From contig NZ_CP122537.1 in the NCBI RefSeq assembly GCF_029853695.1, positions 2,563,501-2,627,500 on the forward strand: a stretch of DNA of 64,000 nucleotides, in the 5' to 3' direction. The notes beneath the pieces were generated by a model that saw nothing but the letters and a program-made list of their open reading frames with translations, was not told the DNA's origin and did no database searches. A program made the translations under genes and the position numbers. This document shows, piece after piece, positions 44,793 through 54,047 of this stretch (the stretch's first letter is position 1; the number at the start of each line of letters is the position of its first letter). The DNA is from Jannaschia sp. GRR-S6-38 (GTDB lineage Bacteria > Pseudomonadota > Alphaproteobacteria > Rhodobacterales > Rhodobacteraceae).

Positions 44793-45905
44793 ATGGTCCT
44801 TGGACCCGCGTCCGACGGGCGCGACAACAATCTCAACCTGATCCGCCTTCTGGCGGCGCTCGCGGTGCTGTTCAGCCATGCCTGGCCGATCGCGCGGGGG
44901 CCCGATGCCCTGCCGCCGGTGGCGGCGCTGTGGGGCACGTCGCTCGCGACGATGGCGGTGACGGTGTTCTTCGTCCTTTCGGGCTTTCTGATCGCCGGAA
45001 GCTGGGCGCGCCGACCGGACGCGGCCGCCTTCCTCGCCGCCCGGATCGCAAGGCTCTTCCCCGCGCTGGCGGTGGTTGTTTTGCTGACCGCGTTCGGGCT
45101 GGGCCCGGTGATGACGGACATGCCGCTGGCCGACTATGTCACAGACCCCGCGACCTGGACCTATCCGCTGCGAAATCTGTCCTTGGCCTTCCTGCAATAT
45201 CCGCTGCCGGGCGTCTTGATGGACGCCCCCTATCCCGGCGCGGTGAACGGCTCGCTTTGGACGCTGGTGCACGAGGTCGCCTGCTACGGCGCCGTGCTGG
45301 CGCTGGGCCTGCTGGGCCTTGTGGGGGACCGGCGCCGCCTGACGGTGGCGCTGACGGTCTTCGCCATCCTCTACGCCTTGGGGGCGCTGGTCGCGCCCGC
45401 GCTGCCCCAAAAGCTGGCGGCCCTGCGCCTTCTGGCCTTTCCCTTTGCCCTCGGCATGGCCGCTTGGGCCTGGCGGGACCGGATCGTCCTGCGCTGGGAC
45501 GTGGGCGCGGCGTTCCTGGCCCTGGCTTGGTTCCTGCGCGGAAGTCCGTTGGCCGCCGAGACGCTGGCGTTGGCGCTGGGCTACGGCGCCGCGCTCTTGG
45601 CGTTTCGGCCGGGGGGTGCGATCCGGGGCTGGAACAGGCTGGGGGACTATTCCTACGGCGTCTACATCATCGCCTTCCCAGTGCAGCAGGCGCTGTTGCA
45701 TTGGGCCGGGCCGATGACACCGCTCGACAACGCCGCGGTGGCGGCCCTGATCACCCTGCCGCTGGCCGTGATCTGCTGGCATGCGATCGAGCGGCCCGCG
45801 TTGGCCCGGAAGGACCGTCTCGCCGCCGCGTTCAGAGCAGCAGCAGCCAGCCCGAGGCCGTCACCACCGAGGCCGCCGTTCCGATCAGAACCGCCGAGGC
45901 GCTGA
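44793..45905 (+). CDS. Membrane acyltransferase (OafA/YrhL type)
   Basis: 370-aa integral membrane acyltransferase 3 family protein with about 10 helices. The catalytic His is in AVLFSHAWPIARG near residue 29, followed by AVTVFFVLSGFLIAGSW and the NGSLWTLVHEVACYGAVLAL segment near 152-171. It probably O-acetylates a surface polysaccharide. The last ~25 residues are Pro/Ser/Arg-rich and lie opposite the convergent AEC transporter gene (74-bp overlap), so the natural stop may have been lost and the tail is probably not functional. Start ATG 44793 lacks a strong ribosome-binding site. Confidence 0.87.
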   Translation: MVLGPASDGRDNNLNLIRLLAALAVLFSHAWPIARGPDALPPVAALWGTSLATMAVTVFFVLSGFLIAGSWARRPDAAAFLAARIARLFPALAVVVLLTAFGLGPVMTDMPLADYVTDPATWTYPLRNLSLAFLQYPLPGVLMDAPYPGAVNGSLWTLVHEVACYGAVLALGLLGLVGDRRRLTVALTVFAILYALGALVAPALPQKLAALRLLAFPFALGMAAWAWRDRIVLRWDVGAAFLALAWFLRGSPLAAETLALALGYGAALLAFRPGGAIRGWNRLGDYSYGVYIIAFPVQQALLHWAGPMTPLDNAAVAALITLPLAVICWHAIERPALARKDRLAAAFRAAAASPRPSPPRPPFRSEPPRR

Positions 45906-46758
45906 TCCGTACCGCGCGGCCGTGGATCGCCGCGAAGAGATAGGCGTTCACGCCGGGCGCCATCGCGGCCGTCACCACGGCGCCGCGCAGCTGGCCCTGG
46001 CTCAGGCCCAGCAGGGACCCGGCGGCGAAGGTCCAGGCGGGATGGACGACCAGCGAGAGCGCGCAGACCAGCGCGATGCCGCGCGCGTCGCCTTCGGGGC
46101 GGTACTGCACGAGGACGCCGCCCAGCCCGAACAGGGCGGCGGGCAGGGCGGCGCTGGCGATCAGACCGACGGCCTCGTCCACCGGGCCGGGCAGAGGCAG
46201 CCCCGACAGGTTGACGGCGAGCCCCAGCCCCACACCGATCATCAGCGAGTTGCGCGCCATCGCGCGCCCGACCGAGCGCATCCCGCCCAGCATTCCGCCG
46301 CCGCCGGCGCGCGCGATCTCCATCGCGGTGGTGCCCAGCAGGTAGCAAAACGCCGCGTGCACCGCGATGATCGCGAAGTTCGGCGTCAGGCTGTCCACGC
46401 CATAGGCCCGTTCCGCGATGGGCAGGCCCAGCAGCACGGTGTTGGCGAACATGGCGGCGAACCCGATCGCCACCGCATCCTCGATCCCGCGCTTGAGCCA
46501 GAGGCGCGCGCCCAGGATGCCGGCCGCGAAGCAGAGGATCGAGCCCGAGTAGTAGCTGGTCAGAAGCCGCCAGTCGAAGCCCTGCCCGAGGTCGAGCCGC
46601 GCGATCGCGAGGAACAGCAGGCAGGGGATCGCGAAGCTCTGGGTGAAGACCATCAGCCCGTCGACCTGCGCCTGGCTGAAGAGATTGCGCCAGACGGCCA
46701 GGTAGCCCGCGCCGATGATCAGGAAGACCGGCAGGGTGACCGCGAGTACGTCAAGCAT
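45832..46758 (-). CDS. AEC family (auxin efflux carrier-like) transporter
   Basis: 308-aa membrane protein with about ten helices: VLAVTLPVFLIIGAGYLAVW at 3-22, FTQSFAIPCLLFLAIARLDL near 38-57, the family MFANTVLLGLPIAERAYG and the C-terminal GALVTAAMAPGVNAYLFAA-type half. Bacterial members export organic acids or amino acids; substrate unknown. It starts at 46758 and its stop falls inside the end of the convergent acyltransferase gene. The MBL hydrolase gene stops 14 bp upstream on the same strand. Confidence 0.9.
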   Translation of the reverse strand: MLDVLAVTLPVFLIIGAGYLAVWRNLFSQAQVDGLMVFTQSFAIPCLLFLAIARLDLGQGFDWRLLTSYYSGSILCFAAGILGARLWLKRGIEDAVAIGFAAMFANTVLLGLPIAERAYGVDSLTPNFAIIAVHAAFCYLLGTTAMEIARAGGGGMLGGMRSVGRAMARNSLMIGVGLGLAVNLSGLPLPGPVDEAVGLIASAALPAALFGLGGVLVQYRPEGDARGIALVCALSLVVHPAWTFAAGSLLGLSQGQLRGAVVTAAMAPGVNAYLFAAIHGRAVRISASAVLIGTAASVVTASGWLLLL

Positions 46759-46772
46759 GACGGCGCGCGGTC

Positions 46773-47573
46773 TCAGTCATCGGGCAGCTCGATCACCATG
46801 CCGTCCCAGGCGGGGGTGATCGTCTCGGGCGTCTCGGCATCGACCGTGGCCCAGTCGAGGTCGACATGCATGTTGGTCAGGATGCCGCGCTCGGGTTTCA
46901 TCCGTTCCAGCCATTGCAGCGACTCCGCGAGGCTCAGATGCGAGGGATGGGGCGTGCGCCGCAGCGCGTCGAGGATCCAGACCTTCAGCCCCGAGAGCAG
47001 CCATTCGGCCTGCTCGGGGATGGCGTTAACATCGGGCATGTAGACGAGATCGCCGAAGCGCAGGCCGAGCGCGTCGATATCGCCGTGGTCCACCTGGATC
47101 GGCAGCACGCTGAGCCGCCCACCGGGGCCGTCGATGCTCACGGGGCCGTCCAGACGGTGGCGGTTCAGGATCGGCGGATAGCTGGAGCCCGGCGGCGTCT
47201 CGAAGGCATAGCCGAAGCGCCGCTCCAGCGCCTCGAAGGTCGCGTCGTCGGCCCAGATGTCCAGCATTTTCCGACGGTTGAAGACAATCATCCGCAGGTC
47301 GTCGAGCCCGTGGACATGGTCGGCGTGCTGATGCGTCCAGACCACCCCGTCGAGATGGCCGATGCCCGCGTCGAGAAGCTGCGCCCGCATGTCGGGCGAG
47401 GTGTCGACGAGGACCCGGGTGGTGCCGGCTTCGGTGATCCGCTCGACCAGGAGCGAGCAGCGGCGGCGCGCGTTTTTCGGGTTGGCGGGATCGCAATCGC
47501 CCCAGTTTCCGCCCAGTCGCGGCACCCCGCCGGACGAGCCGCAGCCGAGAATGGTGAAGCGCAAGAGGGCCAT
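46773..47573 (-). CDS. MBL-fold metal-dependent hydrolase (PhnP/RNase Z-like)
   Basis: 266-aa metallo-beta-lactamase-fold protein. It starts ALLRFTILGCGSSGGVPRLG, with the N-terminal GCGSSGGVPR typical of this subgroup. The metal site is THQHADHVHGLDDLRMIVFN (HxHxDH), with later QVDHGDIDALGLRFG (His), PDVNAIPE (Asp) and the final MHVDLDW (His). Related proteins hydrolyse cyclic phosphodiesters. Start ATG 47573 is the second candidate; the frame is open further upstream without coding character. Three 11-bp tandem repeats lie 76 bp upstream. Confidence 0.9.
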   Translation of the reverse strand: MALLRFTILGCGSSGGVPRLGGNWGDCDPANPKNARRRCSLLVERITEAGTTRVLVDTSPDMRAQLLDAGIGHLDGVVWTHQHADHVHGLDDLRMIVFNRRKMLDIWADDATFEALERRFGYAFETPPGSSYPPILNRHRLDGPVSIDGPGGRLSVLPIQVDHGDIDALGLRFGDLVYMPDVNAIPEQAEWLLSGLKVWILDALRRTPHPSHLSLAESLQWLERMKPERGILTNMHVDLDWATVDAETPETITPAWDGMVIELPDD

Positions 47574-47649
47574 GCGCGTCTCATGCGACGGCAGGGCGGC
47601 GGGGGCAAGGGGCCGGCGCGGCGGGGCGTCCGGGGGCCGCGGATTTCGT

Positions 47650-47682
47650 GGGTGATCCACGGGTGATCTGCGGGTGATCCGT
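47650..47682. repeat. Three tandem 11-bp repeats
   Basis: Units gggtgatccac, gggtgatctgc and gggtgatccgt lie head to tail at 47650-47660, 47661-47671 and 47672-47682. The shared core is gggtgatc. The period of 11 bp places the cores about one helical turn apart on the same face. They lie upstream of the MBL hydrolase gene and downstream of the SLC13 permease gene, both on the minus strand. Confidence 0.75.
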
Positions 47683-47748
47683 GTCGGACGTGAAATGACA
47701 TCGTGCCGGTGGGAGCGGGGCGCGGGCAGGGACGGTGGAGGCGCGGGC

Positions 47749-49530
47749 TCAGAGTGGCCAGACGACGAGGATCGTCGGCACGGAGACGGCGATGACCAGC
47801 GCCTCGAGCGGCAGGCCCATCCGCCAGTAATCGCCGAAGCGGTAGCCGCCGGGGCCGAGCACCAGCGTGTTGTTCTTGTGCCCGATCGGCGTGAGGAAGG
47901 CGCAGGAGGCGGCGACGGCCACGGCCATCAGGAACGGGTCGGGCGAGACGCCCAGATCGGCCGCCATCGCGATGCCGACCGGGGCCGCGACGATGGCGGT
48001 GGCGGTGTTGTTGAGCACGTCGGACAGGGTCATCGTCACGACCATCAGCACCAGGAGCGCGACCCAGGCGGGCCGCCCCTCGGTCAGGGCGGTCAGCCAG
48101 CCCGCGATCAGCTCGGTCCCGCCGGAGGTCTGGAGCGCGGCGCCCAGCGGGATCATCGAGCCCAGCAGCACGACGACCGGCCATTCGACATGGTCGTAGA
48201 GCTCGGCCAGGGGCACGATCCGGGACACGGCGTAGAGCGCGACGACCCCGCCCAGCGCGACGGTCAGGTCCACGAGCCCGAAGCTGGCCGCGGCGACCGC
48301 GGCGGCGAAGATGCCGACAGCGGGCCAGATCTTGCGGTTCTCGGTCACGGCGAGGCCGCGGTCGGCCAGGGGCAGCACGCCCAGCCAGCTGATCACGTCA
48401 TCGGCCATGTCCGAGGGCATGAGAAGAAGCAGGATGTCGCCGGCTTCGACTTCGGTGCGGCGCAGCCGGTCGGTGATCCGCCGGCCCCGGCGCGAGATGC
48501 CCAGCAGCACGGACCGGTGCCGCGAGGCGAGGCCGATGGCCTCCGAGGTGCGGCCGCGGATGCGGCTGGTTTCCGGGACGACGACCTCGATCAGCGACAG
48601 GCCGTGTTCGGCCGCGTCGAGCAGCGTCATGCGCCGTTCGTCGGAGAAATCGAGGCCCTCGCCGGCGCGGAACTCGTCCAGCGCGTCGGGTGCGGCCTCG
48701 AGCACGATGGCGTCGCCGGGCTCGAGTACCACGCTCCGGGCCGAGCCGTAGAGCCGCCGCCCCCCGCGGATCAGCCCCATGAGATGCGCGCCCGCCTCGT
48801 CGGCGGCGGGTTGCAGGTCGCCCAGCGTGGTGCCGACCAGCTTGCTGCCCTCCGGCACGGTCAGTTCGGCCACGTAATCGGCCATGTCCTCGGGCCCGAT
48901 CCCGGCCTGCGCGCCGCGCTCGGGTGCGGGAATGAGGCGCCAGCCGATGGCGGCGACGAAGACGAGCCCCGCCGCGGCGGTGACGGCGCCCACGGGGGCG
49001 AAGTCGAACATCGAGAAGCTTTCGCCCAGCTGGTCGCGGCGGATGCCCGCGATGATGATGTTGGGCGGCGTGCCGATCAGCGTGATCATCCCGCCCAGGA
49101 TCGTCGCGAAGCTGAGCGGCATCAGCGTGATCCCCGGCGCGCGTCCCGCCTTGCGCGCGGTCGCCATGTCGACCGGCATCAGGAGCGCCAGCGCCGCCAC
49201 GTTGTTCATGAAGGCCGAGAGCACCGCGCCGATGCCGCCCATCACCGCGATATGGGCCAAGAGGCCGCGGCTGCTGTCGACGAGATGGCGCGTGATCAGC
49301 AGCACCGCGCCCGAGCGCACCAGCCCCGCCGAGACGATCAGCACCAGGGCCACGATGATCGTGGCGGGATGGCCGAAGCCCGAGAAGGCGTCCGCCTTCG
49401 GGACGACGCCCAGCATCACGCCCAGAAGAAGGGCGGTGAAGGCCACGAGGTCGTAGCGGAACCGGCCCCAGAGCAGCATCGCGAAGACCGCGCCGAAAAG
49501 GGCGAAGAGGATCATCTGGTCGGTGGTCAT
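47749..49530 (-). CDS. SLC13/DASS-type permease with two RCK_C domains
   Basis: 593-aa permease. Eleven or so helices surround two internal cytosolic TrkA_C (RCK_C) domains at about 210-390, recognisable by the [15 protein letters not shown] and [17 protein letters not shown] starts and [10 protein letters not shown] and [11 protein letters not shown] ends. The conserved carboxylate-binding loops are [32 protein letters not shown], and later [18 protein letters not shown] plus [17 protein letters not shown]. Members carry di- or monocarboxylates or sulfate. It starts at 49530 and is divergent from yebC. Confidence 0.93.
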   Translation of the reverse strand: MTTDQMILFALFGAVFAMLLWGRFRYDLVAFTALLLGVMLGVVPKADAFSGFGHPATIIVALVLIVSAGLVRSGAVLLITRHLVDSSRGLLAHIAVMGGIGAVLSAFMNNVAALALLMPVDMATARKAGRAPGITLMPLSFATILGGMITLIGTPPNIIIAGIRRDQLGESFSMFDFAPVGAVTAAAGLVFVAAIGWRLIPAPERGAQAGIGPEDMADYVAELTVPEGSKLVGTTLGDLQPAADEAGAHLMGLIRGGRRLYGSARSVVLEPGDAIVLEAAPDALDEFRAGEGLDFSDERRMTLLDAAEHGLSLIEVVVPETSRIRGRTSEAIGLASRHRSVLLGISRRGRRITDRLRRTEVEAGDILLLLMPSDMADDVISWLGVLPLADRGLAVTENRKIWPAVGIFAAAVAAASFGLVDLTVALGGVVALYAVSRIVPLAELYDHVEWPVVVLLGSMIPLGAALQTSGGTELIAGWLTALTEGRPAWVALLVLMVVTMTLSDVLNNTATAIVAAPVGIAMAADLGVSPDPFLMAVAVAASCAFLTPIGHKNNTLVLGPGGYRFGDYWRMGLPLEALVIAVSVPTILVVWPL

Positions 49531-49681
49531 CGGACGGGTTCTCGAATTGCCTCAGGAGATCTGTAGCGCGGCCGGGGCGTGGGCCGAAGGACAAACCGCG
49601 CCGCGCCCATGCCGGGATTGCGGAAGCCGGGGGCGGGGCGCTATACGCGCGCCGATACCAGATAAGACCGGAGCGACACCC

Positions 49682-50422
49682 ATGGCGGGCCATTCGAAAT
49701 GGGCGAACATCCAGCACCGCAAGGGGCGGCAGGACAAGCTGCGCGCGAAGCTCTTTTCGCGCCTGTCGAAGGAAATCACCGTGGCCGCCAAGATGGGCGA
49801 CCCCGATCCCGACAAGAACCCGCGCCTGCGGCTGGCCGTGAAGGAGGCCAAGTCGCAATCCATGCCCAAGGACAATATCGAGCGCGCCATCGCCAAGGCG
49901 ACGGGCGGCGATGCCGAGAATTACGACGAGATCCGCTACGAGGGCTATGGCCCGAACGGCGTGGCGATCATCGTCGAGGCGATGACCGACAACCGCAACC
50001 GCACCGCCTCCTCGGTGCGCTCGACCTTCTCGAAGAACGGCGGGAACCTGGGCGAGACGGGCTCGGTCGGGTTCATGTTCGACCGCAAGGGGCAGGTCGT
50101 CTACCCGGCCGCCGCCGGGTCCGAGGATGACGTGATGATGGCCGCGATCGAGGCCGGGGCCGAGGACGTCGAATCCGACGCGGACGCCCATGTCATCTGG
50201 TGCGCCGACAGCGACCTGAACGCCGTCTCGACCGCGCTGGAGGAGAGCCTGGGCGAGGCGGAATCGACCAAACTGGTCTGGCGGCCGCAGACCACGACCG
50301 AGCTGGACCTCGAGGGGATGCAGGCCCTGATGAAGCTGATCGACGCGCTGGAGGACGATGACGACGTCCAGGCCGTCACCGCCAATTTCGAGGCGAGCGA
50401 CGAGGTGATGGCGCAGCTCTGA
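49682..50422 (+). CDS. YebC/PmpR family transcriptional regulator / translation factor
   Basis: 246-aa YebC family protein, starting [20 protein letters not shown]. Other landmarks are [77 protein letters not shown]. Members have been described as DNA-binding regulators and, more recently, as factors that relieve ribosome stalling. Length is standard. GGAG lies 10 nt upstream of ATG 49682. Confidence 0.96.
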   Translation: MAGHSKWANIQHRKGRQDKLRAKLFSRLSKEITVAAKMGDPDPDKNPRLRLAVKEAKSQSMPKDNIERAIAKATGGDAENYDEIRYEGYGPNGVAIIVEAMTDNRNRTASSVRSTFSKNGGNLGETGSVGFMFDRKGQVVYPAAAGSEDDVMMAAIEAGAEDVESDADAHVIWCADSDLNAVSTALEESLGEAESTKLVWRPQTTTELDLEGMQALMKLIDALEDDDDVQAVTANFEASDEVMAQL

Positions 50423-50496
50423 GCGCCGGAACCGCCGCGACGCTCGACGGGTTGGGGCGGCACGCGGCGGACACTGCCCCCGCGGGAAAGGCCCCG

Positions 50497-51168
50497 ATGG
50501 ATCCCCGCGACATCCCCGAACGCCCCGGCGACCCGCTGGCGGAGCATCCGCATATCCTGCGCGGGACCGGCTGGCTCGCCATCGCGGGGACGGTGCTCTT
50601 CGCACTGTCGATCCTGGTGGCGGATTTCGTGGTGCCGAACCACGACTGGATCGCCGACACGATCAGCGATCTGGGTGCGGGGCCTTACGAGTGGATCGTG
50701 GATACCGGGATCTATGCCTATTCCGCCGCGCTGATCGCCTGCGCCGTGGGCGCGGCCCATGCGCATCTGGGCGGGCGCGGCTGGACCACGGGGATCTTCG
50801 GGCTGATTTTCACCGCGCAGGTCGTGTTTCTGGTGGGCGCGCGCAACGAATACGGCGATGCCGACCGGGACGGCGCGGTGATCCATGTCTACCTGGTCTA
50901 TGCGCTGGGCCTCGCCTTCGCGGTCATCCCCTGGGCGATGTCGCAGGGGGCGGGGGCGATCTCGGGGCGGCTGCGGCTGGCGTGTCGCGCGGCGACGGTG
51001 CTGTGGGTGCCGATGGCGCCGGTCTTCTTCTTCATGGACGACGCCTGGGACGGGCTCTACGAGCGGGTGCTGGGGCTTCTGACGGCCATGTTCGTGCTGG
51101 CCATTGCGCTGACGCTGCTGGGGCGGGCCCGGGCGATCGAGGCCTCGGACCGTTCGCCCTCGGGCTGA
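50497..51168 (+). CDS. DUF998-type membrane protein
   Basis: 223-aa membrane protein with six predicted helices (about 25-45 GWLAIAGTVLFALSILVADF; 70-90; 98-118; 128-150; 165-185; 190-210). The sequence PNHDWIADTISDLGAGPYEW near 47-66 is typical of the DUF998 group. Function unknown. Start ATG 50497 (MDPRDIPERP) follows GGGAAAG. It is 74 bp after yebC on the same strand and 50 bp before the LysE-type gene, so it may be in a run of small permease genes. Confidence 0.8.
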   Translation: MDPRDIPERPGDPLAEHPHILRGTGWLAIAGTVLFALSILVADFVVPNHDWIADTISDLGAGPYEWIVDTGIYAYSAALIACAVGAAHAHLGGRGWTTGIFGLIFTAQVVFLVGARNEYGDADRDGAVIHVYLVYALGLAFAVIPWAMSQGAGAISGRLRLACRAATVLWVPMAPVFFFMDDAWDGLYERVLGLLTAMFVLAIALTLLGRARAIEASDRSPSG

Positions 51169-51217
51169 GGGGCGGCTTCGGCTTGCGGCGGGGGTGCGGC
51201 GGGGGCGAGATGCGTCC

Positions 51218-51817
51218 ATGACCTCCTTCCTGTCGGGCTTCGGGCTCGGGTTCTCGCTCATCCTCGCCATCGGCGCGCAGAACGCCTTCGTGCTGCGGCA
51301 GGGGCTGCGCGGCGAGCATGTGCTGGCCGTGGCGCTGACCTGCGCGCTGTCGGATGCGCTCCTGATCGCGGCGGGGGTCGCGGGCATCGGCGCGCTGGTC
51401 GGTGTCCTGCCCTGGCTGGTGCCGGCCTTCCGCTGGGGCGGGGCGGCGTTCCTGCTGGTCTATGGCGCGCGGGCGGCGTGGTCGGCCTGGCGCGGCGGGC
51501 AAGCGCTGGAGGCGGCGGGGGGTGCGGGCGGGCTCCGGCGCGCGGTGCTGACCTGCCTCGCGCTGACCTGGCTCAACCCGCATGTCTATCTCGACACGCT
51601 GGTCCTGCTGGGCTCGATATCGACCCAGGCGGCGGCGCCGCGCGTCTTCGGGCTGGGGGCCGTGACCGCGTCCTTCGTCTTCTTCTTCGCGCTGGCCCTC
51701 GGGGCGCGCCTGCTGCGGCCGCTGTTTGCACGGCCCGGGGCGTGGCGGGTGCTGGATGCGGGCGTGGCGCTGGTCATGTGGGCCATCGCCGCGGGCCTGA
51801 TCCTGAGCCCCGCGTAA
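51218..51817 (+). CDS. LysE/ArgO-type amino-acid exporter
   Basis: 199-aa membrane exporter with six helices. The N-terminal FGLGFSLILAIGAQNAFVLR QGL region is the LysE/ArgO hallmark, followed by LTCALSDALLIAAGVAGIGA and CLALTWLNPHVYLDTLVLLG. Members export Lys or Arg. ATG 51218 is preceded by GGGGGCGAG. The neighbour downstream is an EamA transporter 58 bp away. No LysG-like regulator is adjacent. Confidence 0.92.
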   Translation: MTSFLSGFGLGFSLILAIGAQNAFVLRQGLRGEHVLAVALTCALSDALLIAAGVAGIGALVGVLPWLVPAFRWGGAAFLLVYGARAAWSAWRGGQALEAAGGAGGLRRAVLTCLALTWLNPHVYLDTLVLLGSISTQAAAPRVFGLGAVTASFVFFFALALGARLLRPLFARPGAWRVLDAGVALVMWAIAAGLILSPA

Positions 51818-51875
51818 CGGCGCCTTTGCCGGGCGGTCGCTTGCCCTCCGCGGCGGCCCGGCGCAGAGAGACGGC

Positions 51876-52772
51876 ATGACGACGCCGTCCCGCCCGCTGC
51901 AAGGCATCCTGTGGATGATCGCGACGGGGCTCTGCTTCATCGCGGTGACGGCCGTGGTCAAGCACGCCGCGCAGGACCTGCCCGCCGCCGAGGCGGCCTT
52001 CCTGCGATACCTGCTGGGCCTCGTCTTCCTGCTGCCGCTGGCCCGCTCGCTGCTGGCCGCGCGGCTGACGCGGCGCGACCTGGGGCTCTTCGCGGGGCGG
52101 GGCGCGGCGCACACGCTGGCGGTGATGATGTGGTTCTACGCGATGACGCAGATCCCGATCGCCGAGGTGACGGCGATGAACTACCTCAACCCGGTCTACG
52201 TGACGCTGGGCGCCGCGATCTTCCTGGGCGAGCGGCTGGCCGCGCGGCGGATCATGGCGGTGATCGCGGCGCTGCTGGGCGTGGTGGTGATCCTGCGGCC
52301 GGGCTTCCGCGAGGTCGAGACCGGGCATCTCGCGATGCTGGGAACCGCGATGCTGTTCGGCGCGTCCTACCTCCTGGCGAAGCCGCTGTCGGACCGGTAT
52401 TCGGCGGGCATGGTGGTGGCGATGCTGTCGGTGACGGTGACGCTGGGGCTGGCGCCCTTCGCGGCTGCGGTCTGGGTGACGCCCACGCCGGCCGACCTGG
52501 GCTGGATGTTCGCGGTCGCCTTCTTCGCGACGGCGGGCCATTACGCGATGACGCGCGCCTTCGCGGCCGCGCCGATCTCGGTCACCCAGCCGGTGACCTT
52601 CCTGCAGATGGTCTGGGCGGTGCTGCTGGGCTGGGCGCTGTTCGACGAGCCGCCCGACGGGTTCGTCATCCTGGGCGCCGCGATCATCATCGCCTCGGTC
52701 AGCTTCATCGCCTGGCGCGAGAGCCGGCTGAAACGGCAGATCACGCCGCCCTCGGGCGCGGCGAAATACTGA
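51876..52772 (+). CDS. DMT superfamily (EamA) transporter
   Basis: 298-aa protein with ten predicted helices in two EamA repeats (about 5-135 and 150-285). The first has GLCFIAVTAVVKHAAQDLPA, AEAAFLRYLLGLVFLLPLAR and TAMNYLNPVYVTLGAAIFLG-type text. The second has GTAMLFGASYLLAKPLSDRY and ISVTQPVTFLQMVWAVLLGW. Substrate is unknown; members export metabolites. Start at 51876 with no strong ribosome-binding site (GAGAGACGGC). Confidence 0.92.
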   Translation: MTTPSRPLQGILWMIATGLCFIAVTAVVKHAAQDLPAAEAAFLRYLLGLVFLLPLARSLLAARLTRRDLGLFAGRGAAHTLAVMMWFYAMTQIPIAEVTAMNYLNPVYVTLGAAIFLGERLAARRIMAVIAALLGVVVILRPGFREVETGHLAMLGTAMLFGASYLLAKPLSDRYSAGMVVAMLSVTVTLGLAPFAAAVWVTPTPADLGWMFAVAFFATAGHYAMTRAFAAAPISVTQPVTFLQMVWAVLLGWALFDEPPDGFVILGAAIIIASVSFIAWRESRLKRQITPPSGAAKY

Positions 52773-52848
52773 CACACCGCATTTCTGCATTAACGCATTC
52801 TTAGGATTTCGGATTGCCCGCGCGCGAATCGTCCGGTTTGTACCGGAT

Positions 52849-53505
52849 ATGTTCAAGCTCTGTTCACTCCTCCTTTGCATGGCCCTGCCCGCCGCGGCGG
52901 AGGTTCTGTCGGGCCCGGTCCGCGTCGTCGATGCCGACACGATCGATATCGGCGCGCCGGTCAATATCCGGCTGATCGGCATCGATGCGCCCGAGGCGGG
53001 GCAGACCTGCCGGGACGGCGCGCGCATCCTGGCCTGCGGCGAGATGGCGACGGATGCGGCGCGGCGGCTCTATGGCGGGCGGCAGGCAGTGTGCCGGGTG
53101 CACGAAACCGACCGCTACGGCCGGGCGCTGGCGACCTGCCGCGTGGACGGCACGGAGATCAATGCCGAGCTCGTCCGGCTGGGCGTCGCCCGGACCTATC
53201 GCGACGACCCGGCCTATCGCGAGCAGGAGAAGGAGGCCGTGCTGATGGCGCGCGGGCTCTGGGCCTACGAGATGCAGGACCCCGCCGAATGGCGCGCCGC
53301 GTTGCGGGCCGAGCGGGCCGCCGCCCGCGCTCCGGGGCCGGGCCAATGCCCGATCAAGGACAATATCTCGGACAATGGGCGGCTCTACCACATGCCGGGC
53401 GACCGCGCCTACGGGCGCACGAGGATCGACACGCGCCGGGGCGAGCGGTGGTTCTGCTCGGAAGCCGAGGCCCGCGCGGCCGGGTGGCGGCGCGCGGGCG
53501 GCTAG
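52849..53505 (+). CDS. Secreted thermonuclease-like (SNase) protein with C-terminal small domain
   Basis: 218-aa protein with signal peptide (MFKLCSLLLCMALPAAAE). The staphylococcal-nuclease fold covers about 20-130: GPVRVVDADTIDIGAPVNIR LIGIDAPE, HETDRYGRALATCRVDG with the DRYGR catalytic segment, and ELVRLGVARTYRDDP. The last ~50 residues add a small domain (CPIKDNISDNGRLYHMPGDR, then RRGERWFCSEAEARAAGWRR) that I have seen after SNase domains; it may bind a wall or metal. An inverted repeat TCCGGT-TTGT-ACCGGA sits 1 nt upstream of the ATG and could mask translation initiation. Confidence 0.9.
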   Translation: MFKLCSLLLCMALPAAAEVLSGPVRVVDADTIDIGAPVNIRLIGIDAPEAGQTCRDGARILACGEMATDAARRLYGGRQAVCRVHETDRYGRALATCRVDGTEINAELVRLGVARTYRDDPAYREQEKEAVLMARGLWAYEMQDPAEWRAALRAERAAARAPGPGQCPIKDNISDNGRLYHMPGDRAYGRTRIDTRRGERWFCSEAEARAAGWRRAGG

Positions 53506-53509
53506 GCGC

Positions 53510-53980
53510 TCAGGTGACCAGGTCCTGCGGGCTGACCGCGGTGCCCTCGACCTCGTCCTTGAAGTTCTCGAAGAAGGCGTCGGCCATCTTGGCGGCGAAG
53601 CTGTCGATCAGGCGCGAGCCCAGTTGCGCGATCTTGCCGCCGACTTTGGCGTCCACGGCATAGCTGAGCTCGGTCCCTTCGGGCACCTCGGCCAGCGTCA
53701 CGTTCGCCCCGCCCTTGGCGAAGCCCGCGACGCCGCCCTTGCCTTCCCCGGCGATGCGGTAGCTTTCGGGCGGGTTGGCGTCGGAGACCGTGACCTCGCC
53801 CTTGAAGGTGGCCTTCACCGGGCCGACCTTCTGCTTGACCGTCGCCTGGAAGCCCTCTTCCGGCGATCCGGTCAGCTCCTCGCAGCCGGGAATGCAGGCC
53901 TTCAGCGTCTCGGCGTCGTTGAGCCGCGCCCAGACGGTTTCGCGCGGCGCGGCGATGATGCGGGTGCCGGTCAGTTCCAT
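53510..53980 (-). CDS. CoxG-like SRPBCC protein
   Basis: 156-aa SRPBCC (START-like) protein of the carbon monoxide dehydrogenase subunit G type: [78 protein letters not shown] and [20 protein letters not shown]. CoxG helps recruit CO dehydrogenase to the membrane, but no cox genes are near, so the role here is open. The ATG at 53980 follows GGGAGGACATC. Convergent with the nuclease gene (4 bp between stops). Confidence 0.92.
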   Translation of the reverse strand: MELTGTRIIAAPRETVWARLNDAETLKACIPGCEELTGSPEEGFQATVKQKVGPVKATFKGEVTVSDANPPESYRIAGEGKGGVAGFAKGGANVTLAEVPEGTELSYAVDAKVGGKIAQLGSRLIDSFAAKMADAFFENFKDEVEGTAVSPQDLVT

Positions 53981-54047
53981 GATGTCCTCCCTCGGGCGCG
54001 TCGCACCAGTCTTCGCAGACAAACGGCGCGCGCGGCAAGCGGAAGGC

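Noticed and set aside
53510..53980. CoxG as part of a CO dehydrogenase cluster
   Set aside because: No coxL, coxM, coxS or coxD-F genes are in the window; the MoxR gene at 1114-1953 is far away and unlinked.
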